64,000 nucleotides of DNA from Methylobacterium sp. Leaf117 (lineage in GTDB: Bacteria; Pseudomonadota; Alphaproteobacteria; Rhizobiales; Beijerinckiaceae). The notes under the pieces are model-generated. The model was not told the origin of the DNA and searched no databases. It worked only from the letters and a program-made list of their open reading frames with translations. The DNA lies in contig NZ_LMNL01000040.1 of assembly GCF_001422985.1 (NCBI RefSeq), positions 43,054 to 107,053 of the forward strand, in the 5' to 3' direction. Each line of letters opens with the position of its first letter. Position 1 is the stretch's first letter. The translations under genes were made by a program, and so were the position numbers. Below, piece after piece: positions 17,616 through 26,504 of this stretch.

Positions 17616-18290
17616 GTGGAGAGTGGCAAGGGCTCCCCTGAACGTCGCTGACGAGCACGCTGCCTCGTTGCCTGCCTGGAGAACCTACAGTGCCGCCTTA
17701 CTATAGCCCAACGACTTAGACCGATGGCGTCCCACAGCTTCGCGCTTCTCCACGCCATTGCCCTCCTTTAGTCAATAACAGTGCTAACGCTCAAGCTACA
17801 GCGCGTGTTGAGCGCTTCCGTACCAGAGCACGATTAGTTCATCCAGGCCATCAGCATCGGCGCTCCCGCGTCGGCTCGGGAACAGGCTTGGCGCCATCGT
17901 TTGTGCGCGGGACGAGATTCTATCGTCACTCCAGAGCTTCTGCTCTGAATCATTTACAGGCAAGATGTACAACGGCTCAGGCGTCGACTTTTGGCAATGT
18001 TGCTGATCAGCTTGTATGGCAACGTTGGGTCGGGACCCGTGCGTCCGCTCTACGACCGGCTCGGGTGGATGTTGGACGGTCCGCTTTATCCACCTTGATT
18101 TGAAAAACGACAATATTTTTCGTAATTTAGCCGAATAAATTGTACGTAATTCATCAAAGTGTCAAAGAGTCAGATATAGGTAACAAATAGATAAATCTAC
18201 AACTTTGCAGCGGTCTCAGAAGAGATCGGAATGGCTCGGCGACCAAACGCCCGATTCATTTTGTGACACAATCAAGAATTGGGAAACGTC
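17616..18290. other. Intergenic region: repeat copy, then AT-rich promoter region
   Basis: No gene is supported. The middle holds one copy of the 45-nt-core repeat (17985-18070). From about 18100 to 18210 the DNA turns strongly AT-rich, unlike the rest of the window, and probably contains the promoter for the secreted phosphatase at 18291. Confidence 0.55.
17985..18070 (+). repeat. Dispersed intergenic repeat, copy 1
   Basis: Left arm ACTTTTGGC at 17987, then a 45-nt core from GTTGGGTCGG (18024) to TCGGGTGG (18068) with CCGCTCTACGACC in the middle. Core length and the 37-nt arm-to-core distance match the copies at 25.3 and 49.8 kb. Confidence 0.7.
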
Positions 18291-21200
18291 ATGGCCTCGA
18301 CTGCTGGTCCGATCAAGAACGTCGTTGTCATGATCGCCGATGGCGCCGGCTTCAACACCTTGGAGGCCACGCGGCTCTACCTACAGGGCCTTGCAGAGGG
18401 TGACGCACGAGCCGGTGCCGCCGGCAAGGTTTTGATCGCCGATGGTCCGACCTTCACGGCCACAGCGCAATCCGTGTTCCCGCTCGACAACCGGACAGCA
18501 CCTCTCCCCGGCGAGGCAGGTTTGGCCCAGAACCCCGCCGTAGTCTACGATCCGGCTAAGATCTATGACTTCACCCCCGTTTCCGGCCTTGATCCGAACG
18601 GCCAGCCCCGCGCCTTTGCGGGCTACGAGTTCAACCGCAACACTTATCCGGACTCGGGCAACACTGCGACCTCGATCGCCACCGGTGACAAGACCTACAA
18701 CAACGCTATCGACGTGGATGGCGCCGGTGAGCGCTTGTTCTCCATCGCAGAGCAGGCAAAGGAACTCGGCAAGGCCACAGGCGTCGTCACCACGGTTCAG
18801 TTCAGTGACGCGACCCCGGCAGCGACGGGCGGCGCCCACAACATCGCGCGATCGAACGCCAATCAGATCGCCCAGGAGATGTTCAGCGCCGGGACCCTCG
18901 ACGTCATCGGGGGAACCGGCAACCCAGATTTTGATGACAACGGGCGCGTGCGCACGTCGCCGGACAACACGTGGATCGGTGCCGACCTCTGGAACGCCTT
19001 GAAGGCAGACAGCTTCCAGTCTCAGGACGGGCAAAGTTGGAACCTGCTGCAAGATCGCGCCTCCATCCAGGCTGCGGCGACTGGTACGCCGACCACCGAA
19101 CGTCTGGCGATGATCACGCAGGCGTTCACCTCCAGCAACTTCAACCGCTCAGGCGCTGCCGCCCCCAACACGGCTGAGGTGCCGTTCAGCGTTCCCCGGC
19201 TCGAAAGCTCGCCGACCCTGTCCGAGTTGTCGCTGGCGGCTTTGAACAGGCTGAACACCGATCCCGATGGCCTCTATCTCATGATTGAGGGTGGTGCGGT
19301 CGACCGGGCCATGCACGCGAACAACCTGGGCCGTATGGTCGAGGAGTACATCGACTTCAACAACGCGGTGAAGAGTGTCGTTGACTACATCAACTCGCCC
19401 ACCAGCCGTGCAACCCTTGAAGACACGCTTCTCATCGTTACGGCCGACCACGATCACTTGCTGTTCGGACCCGAGGGCGCGACCATCCCCTATCAGCCGG
19501 TGCAGCCGGACCGGAATGGCGACGGACTGCCAGAAGGCTTGTTCTTCTCCACCAACCACTCGAACCAGATCATCCCGCTCTACGCAGCAGGTGCAGGCTC
19601 GACCCTTCTTCCTCAGCTTGCCGATCAGCGCGATGTCGCTACCAACGCGGCGGGCCAGCAGATTGGCAGTGGACGTGCCTTCACGGATGAGGCCGAACTC
19701 GGCGACTTCCTGCTGGCGCAGAGCCGCCTCAACGCCACCGGAACCACCACGGGCGCCGACAACCTCGTCGGCAGCGATGTCGGTGACACACTGGATGGGC
19801 TAGCTGGCAACGACATTATCGACGGTCGTGGCGGCGACGACATCCTGGCCGGCGGTGCGGGTAACGACGCCATCAATGGCGGCCTTGGCAACGACCGGAT
19901 CACGGGGGGAGCAGGCAACGACACGGTCTTTCTCAACGCATCCACGGACGAAGCCGACACCGTCGATCTTGGCGCTGGTTCGGATGTCGCTAACATTTCT
20001 CTTAGCACGCCCGGTCAGATCCGTCTGAGTTTCACCTCCGCTCAAGTTGGCAATGGCAACGCCAACGACAGCAATGACATGCTCAATCAGGACGGCGGCT
20101 TGGCCGTTCGTTTGCAAGCGGAGGGTGCAAACGACACCCTGACAGGTCTGGTGAGCCGCTTCGACGATGAGGGTACGACCTTCGCCGGCAGCACCGGCGT
20201 CACCTTCGATGTGCGGGACCTCGTTGCAGGAACCCAGCGTGGCGACTTGTTCGAGGTCGTCTCGCTCGGAACATCAGGTAACGACACCCTGACCGCCACG
20301 CAGGCAGCCCGGCCTTACTACTTCAACGCCGGCATGGGCGACGACATCATCGTCGGTGGCACCGCCAACGACTTTCTAGTCGGCGGCGCTGGCAACGACA
20401 TGCTGGCTGGCAGCGGCGGTAACGACACTTTCATCGGCGGCGCTGGCAACGACGTCATCAACGGTGGCTCTGGCCTCGATCGTGTGATCTTCAACTTCGC
20501 CTCAAGCACCGCGACGGTCGGACTGTCCGCGAGCGGAGTCACGACAATCACCGGCTCCGAAGGAACCGATGCTTTCCGAGGTGTCGAGCAGTTCACCTTC
20601 AGCGACCGCACCCTTGATAATGCGGATGCCAGCCCCCTCGTCGATGATGTGTTCTATCTGCTGAGCAACAAGGACGTGCTGGCCTCCGGAAAAGACGCGG
20701 ACGATCACTACGCTGAATTTGGTGCCAAGGAGGGGCGCGATCCGAACGCCTACTTCTCGACTAAGGGCTACCTCGCGGCTAACCCAGACGTTGCCACCTC
20801 TGGCGCTAATCCGCTGACCCAGTACGCTCAGGCTGGCTGGAAGGAGGGACGCGATCCGGGCGCCAACTTCGACAACGAGTTCTACCTCGCGCGTAACCCG
20901 GATGTACAAGCGGCCTGCTTCAATCCGTTGGCCCACTATCTTGAATTCGGCCAGTCGGAAGGTCGTTCGACCTTTGCGGCTGTCGGACGCGCGGTCGACA
21001 TCAAGGGCGGCTTCGACGCCGAGTACTACCTTGTCGCCAACACCGACGTGGCCGTTGCGGCCTCACAGGCGGGTGGTGACACCTTCGCTTTCGCCCGTCA
21101 GCACTTCGACAGCTTGGGCTGGAAGGAGGGGCGTGATCCGAACGCGATCTTCGACACCAAGGGCTACCTCGCCGCCTACACCGACGTAGCCCAGGCTGGT

Positions 21201-21407
21201 GCCAACCCCCTGGCGCATTATGACGGGTTCGGTTTCAAGGAAGGCCGTGATCCGTCGACCGACTTCGATACCTCGGCTTACATCCGGGCCAACCCGGATG
21301 TGGCGCAGGCTGGTGTCAACCCAATGCAGCACTTCTTACAGTTCGGCCTCGTTGAGAACCGTGCTGTCCTAAATGATGGGACCTTCGGCTCTGGCTTGAT
21401 TGGCTGA
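18291..21407 (+). CDS. Secreted RTX-type alkaline phosphatase with C-terminal repeat array
   Basis: A 1038-residue protein. The first ~475 residues are a PhoA-type alkaline phosphatase: VVMIADGAGF (metal Asp), PDSGNTATSIATGDKT around the nucleophile, EGGAVDRAMHANN and VTADHDH (metal ligands). Then come RTX calcium-binding nonapeptides (GNDIIDGRGGDDILAGG and similar) in two blocks near residues 495-545 and 680-740. The last ~250 residues contain about six degenerate repeats of the form YLAANPDV...GANPL.HY..FGWKEGRDP. There is no N-terminal signal peptide, which fits type I secretion. It should release phosphate from organic esters outside the cell. I prefer the ATG at 18291 over the upstream TTG. 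Confidence 0.92.
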   Translation: MASTAGPIKNVVVMIADGAGFNTLEATRLYLQGLAEGDARAGAAGKVLIADGPTFTATAQSVFPLDNRTAPLPGEAGLAQNPAVVYDPAKIYDFTPVSGLDPNGQPRAFAGYEFNRNTYPDSGNTATSIATGDKTYNNAIDVDGAGERLFSIAEQAKELGKATGVVTTVQFSDATPAATGGAHNIARSNANQIAQEMFSAGTLDVIGGTGNPDFDDNGRVRTSPDNTWIGADLWNALKADSFQSQDGQSWNLLQDRASIQAAATGTPTTERLAMITQAFTSSNFNRSGAAAPNTAEVPFSVPRLESSPTLSELSLAALNRLNTDPDGLYLMIEGGAVDRAMHANNLGRMVEEYIDFNNAVKSVVDYINSPTSRATLEDTLLIVTADHDHLLFGPEGATIPYQPVQPDRNGDGLPEGLFFSTNHSNQIIPLYAAGAGSTLLPQLADQRDVATNAAGQQIGSGRAFTDEAELGDFLLAQSRLNATGTTTGADNLVGSDVGDTLDGLAGNDIIDGRGGDDILAGGAGNDAINGGLGNDRITGGAGNDTVFLNASTDEADTVDLGAGSDVANISLSTPGQIRLSFTSAQVGNGNANDSNDMLNQDGGLAVRLQAEGANDTLTGLVSRFDDEGTTFAGSTGVTFDVRDLVAGTQRGDLFEVVSLGTSGNDTLTATQAARPYYFNAGMGDDIIVGGTANDFLVGGAGNDMLAGSGGNDTFIGGAGNDVINGGSGLDRVIFNFASSTATVGLSASGVTTITGSEGTDAFRGVEQFTFSDRTLDNADASPLVDDVFYLLSNKDVLASGKDADDHYAEFGAKEGRDPNAYFSTKGYLAANPDVATSGANPLTQYAQAGWKEGRDPGANFDNEFYLARNPDVQAACFNPLAHYLEFGQSEGRSTFAAVGRAVDIKGGFDAEYYLVANTDVAVAASQAGGDTFAFARQHFDSLGWKEGRDPNAIFDTKGYLAAYTDVAQAGANPLAHYDGFGFKEGRDPSTDFDTSAYIRANPDVAQAGVNPMQHFLQFGLVENRAVLNDGTFGSGLIG

Positions 21408-21432
21408 GTTTAGAAAAACATTGAGAAAGATG

Positions 21433-21451
21433 GCCGGGGGATAACCCCGGC
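21433..21451 (+). terminator. Rho-independent terminator of the phosphatase gene
   Basis: GCCGGGG and CCCCGGC form a 7-bp GC stem around GATAA, followed by TGTTTTCGTTT, 25 nt after the stop codon. This is the clearest intrinsic terminator in the window. Confidence 0.85.
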
Positions 21452-21653
21452 TGTTTTCGTTTGAACTATCGCCTTCATGAGCCCGCCTTTGAGTGATCTT
21501 TGAAGGCGTTTACGCGACGGATGCAGCCTTAGGCCCTGCCACGCTGGTTCCGCAAGCAGCGCTTCACGCCTGCAAGGTCCGGGGCGTGTCATTGACGAAC
21601 CCCGGCATTCGGGAACGTATGACGCGTGGCAAGGGCGCTGGCATATTTGCCTC

Positions 21654-21860
21654 ATGAGCGATAAGACTAGTACCTCCCCATACACCCTTAAGGTCACGCC
21701 GAATCCGCGAGCCGAGGGAACTTGGCAGTTAGCTATCCGCAAGCATGGCAAGCTCGTCATGCGATCCGATCGTCCACGGCCATCTGAGGTAAAGGCACAA
21801 GCGCAAGGCACGGAAACGATCGAGAAGCTGCTCCATGATCGAGATGAGGGGCGCTACTGA
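21654..21860 (+). CDS. Small hypothetical protein (68 aa)
   Basis: A short basic protein: YTLKVTPNPRAEGTWQLAIR, then KHGKLVMRSDRPRPSE and a polar C-terminus. The alternation in the first half suggests a small beta-rich fold. No family is recognised. No clear ribosome site precedes the ATG. It stands alone between the phosphatase terminator and a long inverted repeat. Confidence 0.45.
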   Translation: MSDKTSTSPYTLKVTPNPRAEGTWQLAIRKHGKLVMRSDRPRPSEVKAQAQGTETIEKLLHDRDEGRY

Positions 21861-22241
21861 AGTGGTCTACCTCCTGAAAGGTGGGCCTCCCTGAAGTATG
21901 ATGGTGTGGAACGACCCTGCTTACGGCAGCGCTGATCTGGGTCTTGATTCTGGATCAGTTTTCTAACGCAGAAGAACCGTACATGTATCAGATCCACGTC
22001 GTCTGCATCGATTTGTCCAATCAGATATTCCAGGTGCGCGCGATCACCTCGGAAGGCAATTTTTCTATAAAACAGCAGTCACGCCGCTCGCAGGTACTGA
22101 CGCTCTTCTTTAAAGTGTCATCCAGCCTCGTCGGGATGAAAGCATGCGGCGGTGCTCACTTTCGGGCGGGTGCGCGCGTCACGTCGATGCGTCTCTCCAC
22201 TCCGACGTGACGCGCGTACCCTCAGACCCTGGATCGGACAT
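21861..22241. other. Intergenic region with a long inverted repeat
   Basis: No gene is supported. The only notable structure is the 18-bp inverted repeat at 22169-22220, described separately. Confidence 0.4.
22169..22220. repeat. 18-bp inverted repeat (long hairpin)
   Basis: GGTGCGCGCGTCACGTCG (22169-22186) pairs with CGACGTGACGCGCGTACC (22203-22220) with one mismatch, around a 16-nt loop. It lies 21 nt beyond the stop codon of the leftward DUF4149 gene. It could be a terminator, but no T-run follows on either strand. A protein-binding palindrome is the alternative. Confidence 0.75.
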
Positions 22242-22637
22242 CTAGGCAGAAAGTCTCAGGATCACGGCCGACGACCCGAAAATGTGGGCCAGGGTGACAA
22301 GGACGGATCCGGTATGGAGGATGCCGAAACGCGTGCGATTGCCCGTGTCGGTCGCCACATTGATAGCCGGCATGAGGATCTGGCGCGCGAGCAGTGCCGT
22401 GACGGCGATGAGTCCTAAGATGACGGTAGAGGTCACGTCGATGGCGGCTGTCAGCGCGGCGCCACAGAGAGCGCACCCAATGACGAAGATGTAGAAATGG
22501 GGGAAGGCGCGGCGCAGGAGTGGACCCGCCGCGTCGGCAGGTAGAGCGCTGAACAGGAAGGAGGCAAACCCGAATGAGTACAGAATCATGCCGCCAAACA
22601 GGAGGGCCGTCAAAAGAATAGCCGCTTGCAAGAGCAT
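22242..22637 (-). CDS. DUF4149-type integral membrane protein
   Basis: A 131-residue protein with four hydrophobic segments: LLQAAILLTALLFGGMILYS (N-terminal), FPHFYIFVIGCALCGAALTA, STVILGLIAVTALLA and a C-terminal TLAHIFGSSAVILRL. The FGFASFLF motif and the R/N-rich loop PAINVATDTGNRTRFGILH are typical of DUF4149/TMEM205-like proteins. Function is unknown. It sits in the inner membrane. No partner gene is adjacent in the same direction, so it is probably monocistronic. Confidence 0.8.
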   Translation of the reverse strand: MLLQAAILLTALLFGGMILYSFGFASFLFSALPADAAGPLLRRAFPHFYIFVIGCALCGAALTAAIDVTSTVILGLIAVTALLARQILMPAINVATDTGNRTRFGILHTGSVLVTLAHIFGSSAVILRLSA

Positions 22638-22770
22638 CGTGACCGAACCTTAATAGTTTTGCATAAATTCAAAGAACGCTTCCAATTTTCCTTGCTTCCA
22701 CCGTTTCGGTTTCTAGCGGAGCAGGAAAGCTCCGGTATTGCGAAAGCGAGCCGCAGGGATGACTGGAGTC

Positions 22771-23097
22771 TTAGATCGACTTCTCCGAAGATTGCTTCGC
22801 GCAGGCCATGAACACGTCCGCGACGCGCAGATCGGCATGGGGTGCCATTCCTGCCGCGTCATCCAGGCAGGACACCACATCCTTGCGAGAAGCACCTCCA
22901 TCGGCTTTCTCCAACTGCTTCAAAAGGCGGTTTCGGTCCGCGCTTGAGGCTGCATTCCAGTCACGCAATGTGTCTTGCGGGTCCAAGGCGAGGGCTGGAG
23001 TCACAAACGTCGCCAGCATCAAAATCAAGAGCGAGCGGAGCGGGACCTTCCAGGCGCTGCGACCAACGCGATCCGCATTCATTTGAGTCTGCCTCAT
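22771..23097 (-). CDS. Small secreted hypothetical protein
   Basis: This 108-residue protein starts with a signal peptide ending near PALALDP (hydrophobic core LRSLLILMLATFVTPA). The mature part, about 70 residues, is mostly polar and helical (LRDWNAASSADRNRLLKQLE) and contains two cysteines, SCLDD and MACAKQ, that could form a disulphide in the periplasm. The ATG at 23097 has GAGG 8 nt upstream; ATG at 23082 is possible. No family recognised. Confidence 0.65.
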   Translation of the reverse strand: MRQTQMNADRVGRSAWKVPLRSLLILMLATFVTPALALDPQDTLRDWNAASSADRNRLLKQLEKADGGASRKDVVSCLDDAAGMAPHADLRVADVFMACAKQSSEKSI

Positions 23098-23612
23098 GCG
23101 ATTGCCTCGGGGGTCTGGAGGACGACCGATCGTGCAAATTGACGCCATCGGTCTTCACGAACACCCACCGTTCGCAAGGCGTGACTCGTAGTGGTGCTTT
23201 TGGTTTAGCCAGCCAGAATTCAGGGTGCGTCTGATCTATCTGTGACGCCGAACTGCTTTGACGATGCGCCTTTCTACCGCACGCCTTGGTTCTGTGATCG
23301 CCGCTGCACTGGTCAGGATTTGCGGCGCGTGGACGTCAGGGGCTCTGGTCTTGAGCATGCCAACCACATCGCGACGGGACATGATGTGTTGGCCGGCATC
23401 CTGGAGCAGGTGCGCAAAGCTTCGGTCACTGCAGGATCGACTTCGTTCGGGGTGCGCCGTTGTTCCTGCCTAGTCTTTGCGGTCCTGCGATTACCATAAT
23501 ATGGCACTGCCGCCATCCGTAGCCTGACGCGGACTGGAATGCGGCTGGGTCGACAATTGCTTGCTCCTCGGCACGCGAACGCCAACCGGGTGCCGAAGCA
23601 CCCGAAGACAAA
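23098..23612. other. Intergenic region, nothing recognised
   Basis: Overlapping short ORFs lack start signals and family motifs. A rightward stretch near 23260-23330 reads as a short hydrophobic peptide, but the frame does not continue into a credible protein. Confidence 0.35.
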
Positions 23613-25049
23613 CTAGCCAGCCCTCTGCTGAGGAAACCAGTTTCCGTGAAAGCCAGGCGGGATCCGGTGCCCGAGGTGGACCGCGGCGATAGGCGCCGCC
23701 TCGAACGCATGAGCGTCGAGGATGATGAAGTCGGTCGAGTCGCTCACCGTGTCGATGACGAGCCCGACGAGCCAGCCCTCGTCTTCGCTAGCCTCCGGCC
23801 TCGCGGGGACAAACACGAACTCTCCCGGGACGCGGTCGGGACCGAACTCGTGCACGCGCCGCTCCCCCGTCGTCAGGTCGTGCTTGTAGAGTTGCGTCGC
23901 ACCAATGAGTTGGGTGTTGCCGTCTGCCGGGACTGAGCCCGTGTAGACGTAGCGGTGTAATTGCCCGAAGCGTCGCTCGTCGATCCGGGGAAACTCCTGT
24001 GCCGCGGGATCGATCACCTGCCGCTCGACCCGTTCCGTCGCCGGGTCGGCGATCCAGCGCTCCAATTGGCCCGGCGTGTCGAGACCGCCAGCGGCCGAGG
24101 CGAACACACTCTCGTAGGCTACGACGTCGAGGACCACGCGCCCATCAGCGTCGTCGTAGGCGTTGGCAACGTGGAAGGCGAAGCACGGATCGACGGCGCA
24201 CCAGACTATGTCGGCGGCCGTGCCGTACCGCGGCAGCAGGCCGACGCGGGCACGGTGGGCGGGATTCCAGCGGAACGGGAAGCGGTGACCAGCCAGCACT
24301 GCCCGCATCGAAAAGGTGACGGGCAGGTCCAGCACCACGACGAAGCGCATCGTGATCGCGCAATCGTGGATGCAGGGGCCGTGCTCGACCGGAATCGCTA
24401 CATCACGCACGACCCGGCCCGTGGGCGAGATGACGACGTGGCGCACGCTGTCCCAGACGCGGCCGTCATAGGCGATGGCATGTGTCTCACTGGTCGCCGG
24501 GTCGCGATGCGGATGTCCAGTGAAGGAGCCAGCGAGGGTGTCATCGAACGTGTCGTAGCGCTGCGTCTCCAAATCCTCGGACAGCGCGACGGGGAAACTG
24601 CCGGCCTCGACCACGGCCAAGGTGCGGCCGCCGATCGCGACGACGTTGGTGTTAACAGTGTCGTCGCCGCGGCGCGGCCCAGGGGCAGCGGGCCGGCCGA
24701 GCGCTGAGGACGCCGCACGCGAACCGATCCAGCGGTTGCGGTACCACAAGGCTTTTCCGTCCTCGATGCAGAGACCGTGCACCATGCCGTCGCCCAGGAA
24801 CCAGTCGTGGCCGCGCGTTGTCGGGCAGGCAGGGTTGGCGCCCATCTTGAGGTAGCGGCCGTCGAGCCCCACCGGGATCGTTCCAGTCACGCGCAGATCC
24901 CGCAGGGTCAGCTCCTCGCGCATTGGCGCATGGACGCCAACCACAAAGGGGTGCTGCGTTCCTGGCAGGCGCAGCCGATTACAGGCCGCCACCAGCGCGA
25001 CAATGCCCTCGGCGGTGGCATGCAGGCTGGACGCGATCAAGTTCGGCAT
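23613..25049 (-). CDS. Carotenoid oxygenase (RPE65/CCD family)
   Basis: A 478-residue non-haem iron dioxygenase that cleaves a conjugated double bond in carotenoids or stilbene-like substrates. The four iron-binding histidines lie in FTGHPHRDP, CIHDCAIT, CFAFHVANAYDD and GFHGNWF. DGRYLKMGANP and HDWFLGDGMVHGL near the N-terminus are typical of the family. The seven-bladed propeller length is normal. Methylobacteria make carotenoids, so an apocarotenoid product is possible, but a lignostilbene-type substrate cannot be excluded. It is monocistronic, with its promoter in the 25050-25466 region. Confidence 0.93.
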   Translation of the reverse strand: MPNLIASSLHATAEGIVALVAACNRLRLPGTQHPFVVGVHAPMREELTLRDLRVTGTIPVGLDGRYLKMGANPACPTTRGHDWFLGDGMVHGLCIEDGKALWYRNRWIGSRAASSALGRPAAPGPRRGDDTVNTNVVAIGGRTLAVVEAGSFPVALSEDLETQRYDTFDDTLAGSFTGHPHRDPATSETHAIAYDGRVWDSVRHVVISPTGRVVRDVAIPVEHGPCIHDCAITMRFVVVLDLPVTFSMRAVLAGHRFPFRWNPAHRARVGLLPRYGTAADIVWCAVDPCFAFHVANAYDDADGRVVLDVVAYESVFASAAGGLDTPGQLERWIADPATERVERQVIDPAAQEFPRIDERRFGQLHRYVYTGSVPADGNTQLIGATQLYKHDLTTGERRVHEFGPDRVPGEFVFVPARPEASEDEGWLVGLVIDTVSDSTDFIILDAHAFEAAPIAAVHLGHRIPPGFHGNWFPQQRAG

Positions 25050-25466
25050 CGGGCGCTGGCTCGGGGCGATCGGAGGGAGAGCGAGGGCCCTCGTAATCGA
25101 GGCGCCCCGATTCGCCGGGCAAGGGAGACATTTCTGTTCGCCTGAGAAGACTGGGCGATCTTATCGATAATGTATCCAATCGCGTCTGGCCACGTGACGA
25201 AATCGAATCGTTACGTCGACGGCTCGGTCAGCCAAACGCTTGGACGCCTCCTACAACCGGCTCAATGGCCGCTTTTGAGTTTGCCATCGACGAGCTTCTA
25301 CGGCTTGGTTGGGTCGGGATCCGCCATTCCGCTCTACGACTGGACTGGGTGGAAAGCGGCGCAGGCCGCCCACGGGAGAACGCCTCCCCTTCGACGAAGG
25401 CATACCTCGGCTTATTTCCCTTCGGTCGATACTGACATTCCCGGCGGTCCTCCTCCAGCGGCCCGT
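25050..25466. other. Intergenic region with one repeat copy
   Basis: Lies between the start of the carotenoid oxygenase and the stop of the PAS protein. It holds repeat copy 2 (25269-25360) and probably the carotenoid oxygenase promoter. No ORF is credible. Confidence 0.5.
25269..25360 (+). repeat. Dispersed intergenic repeat, copy 2
   Basis: GCTTTTGAG arm at 25271, then the 45-nt core from GTTGGGTCGGG (25308) to CTGGGTGG (25352) with CCGCTCTACGACTGG inside. Spacing is identical to copies 1 and 3. Confidence 0.7.
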
Positions 25467-26015
25467 TCAATTCAATCGGCGAGGGCTTTCCATCGTCCTT
25501 TCCGCGAGTGCCACACCAACCTTGAAAAGGGCTCGCCGAAGATCCGGCAAGGCTTCCTTTCCCCCATCCTTCTCAATCAGCGCATGGGCCATCAGGAGGT
25601 GATCCGCGACGAGGTCGAGCGCACAGCTCGGCGTGGTGCTCGCATGCGGCGAAGGGGGGACGAAGCGTTCGACGTTTCCGTAGGCAGCGATGATGTCCGT
25701 CGCACCCTCGGCGAGTGCCGTGATCGAGCCGAGGTAGCCGATGAAGCGGCCCCCCTCCATTCCGAACGAGGGCACGCCGCCGGCCCCGAACCACCTTGCC
25801 GTCCCATCCGGCTTGAGCAGGCGGCAGCGGAAGCTGAATTCGGCGGCCGCGACACGTGCGGCGTCGATCGTATCCGTCACAGTTTTGATGTCGTCCGGGT
25901 GAACGCATGCGGCCCAGCCCCGGCCGAGCGCGGCGGTTGGTTCCTGTCCGGTCAGCACCATCCATTCCCGGCTGATATGGATGCATTGCCCCTGGGCATC
26001 CGTCACGAAAATCAT
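25467..26015 (-). CDS. Single PAS-domain protein
   Basis: A 182-residue protein with one PAS domain (residues 1-110): VTDAQGQCIHISREWMVLTG, WAACVHPDD and a PAC-like C-terminal part, FRCRLLKPDGTARWFGAGGV. The remaining ~70 residues are helical (HLLMAHALIEKDGG) with no kinase, cyclase or HTH domain. It may act as a sensor partner for another protein. The ATG at 26015 follows GGGGAA with good spacing. Confidence 0.78.
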   Translation of the reverse strand: MIFVTDAQGQCIHISREWMVLTGQEPTAALGRGWAACVHPDDIKTVTDTIDAARVAAAEFSFRCRLLKPDGTARWFGAGGVPSFGMEGGRFIGYLGSITALAEGATDIIAAYGNVERFVPPSPHASTTPSCALDLVADHLLMAHALIEKDGGKEALPDLRRALFKVGVALAERTMESPRRLN

Positions 26016-26143
26016 GCGTCATTCCCCGAAGCGGCGATCACATGATCTATCATCATAGGCAATACGAACGAGGTATCAATCGTCGTCGGTAAGACGTATA
26101 CAATGTTTTTGCCGACAGAACAGGTCGGCCCTCGAAAGTTCAG

Positions 26144-26374
26144 ATGGCCCATTTTGATGAAGGACCTCGAAGACTCTTGAGCAGGATTGCCGATGTCTTG
26201 GGGATGCCGATCGAACAATTCTACGATGATACTTTTTTCAAGGATCATGCCGACACCCGTGAGTGCCTTGAGCTTTGGCAACGAATAAGATCCGACTGCG
26301 CACGCGCGGATGTGCTGATGTACATGCGGAGCAAGGCCGAGATGGATCTTACCGAAGTCCAAACAGGGCCTTAG
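26144..26374 (+). CDS. Small hypothetical protein (76 aa)
   Basis: The protein begins MAHFDEGPRRLLSRIADVLG, then MPIEQFYDDTFF, and is helical and acidic. The segment LLSRIADVLGMPIEQF resembles the second half of an XRE-type helix-turn-helix, but there is not enough length for a full domain. It is divergent from the PAS gene and upstream of a GGDEF-EAL gene, 130 nt away. No strong ribosome site. Its function is unknown. Confidence 0.5.
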   Translation: MAHFDEGPRRLLSRIADVLGMPIEQFYDDTFFKDHADTRECLELWQRIRSDCARADVLMYMRSKAEMDLTEVQTGP

Positions 26375-26504
26375 GCGGGCAATTGCGGATTGCTGCCAAC
26401 GCGAATTCCATGGCCTGAAGAGGCACGGCTGATTTGATCGAGTGCCGGCTCAATCTTTCAGCTTAGAAATTTGGCACGTATTCGATCGGGATTAGGGATC
26501 GATT

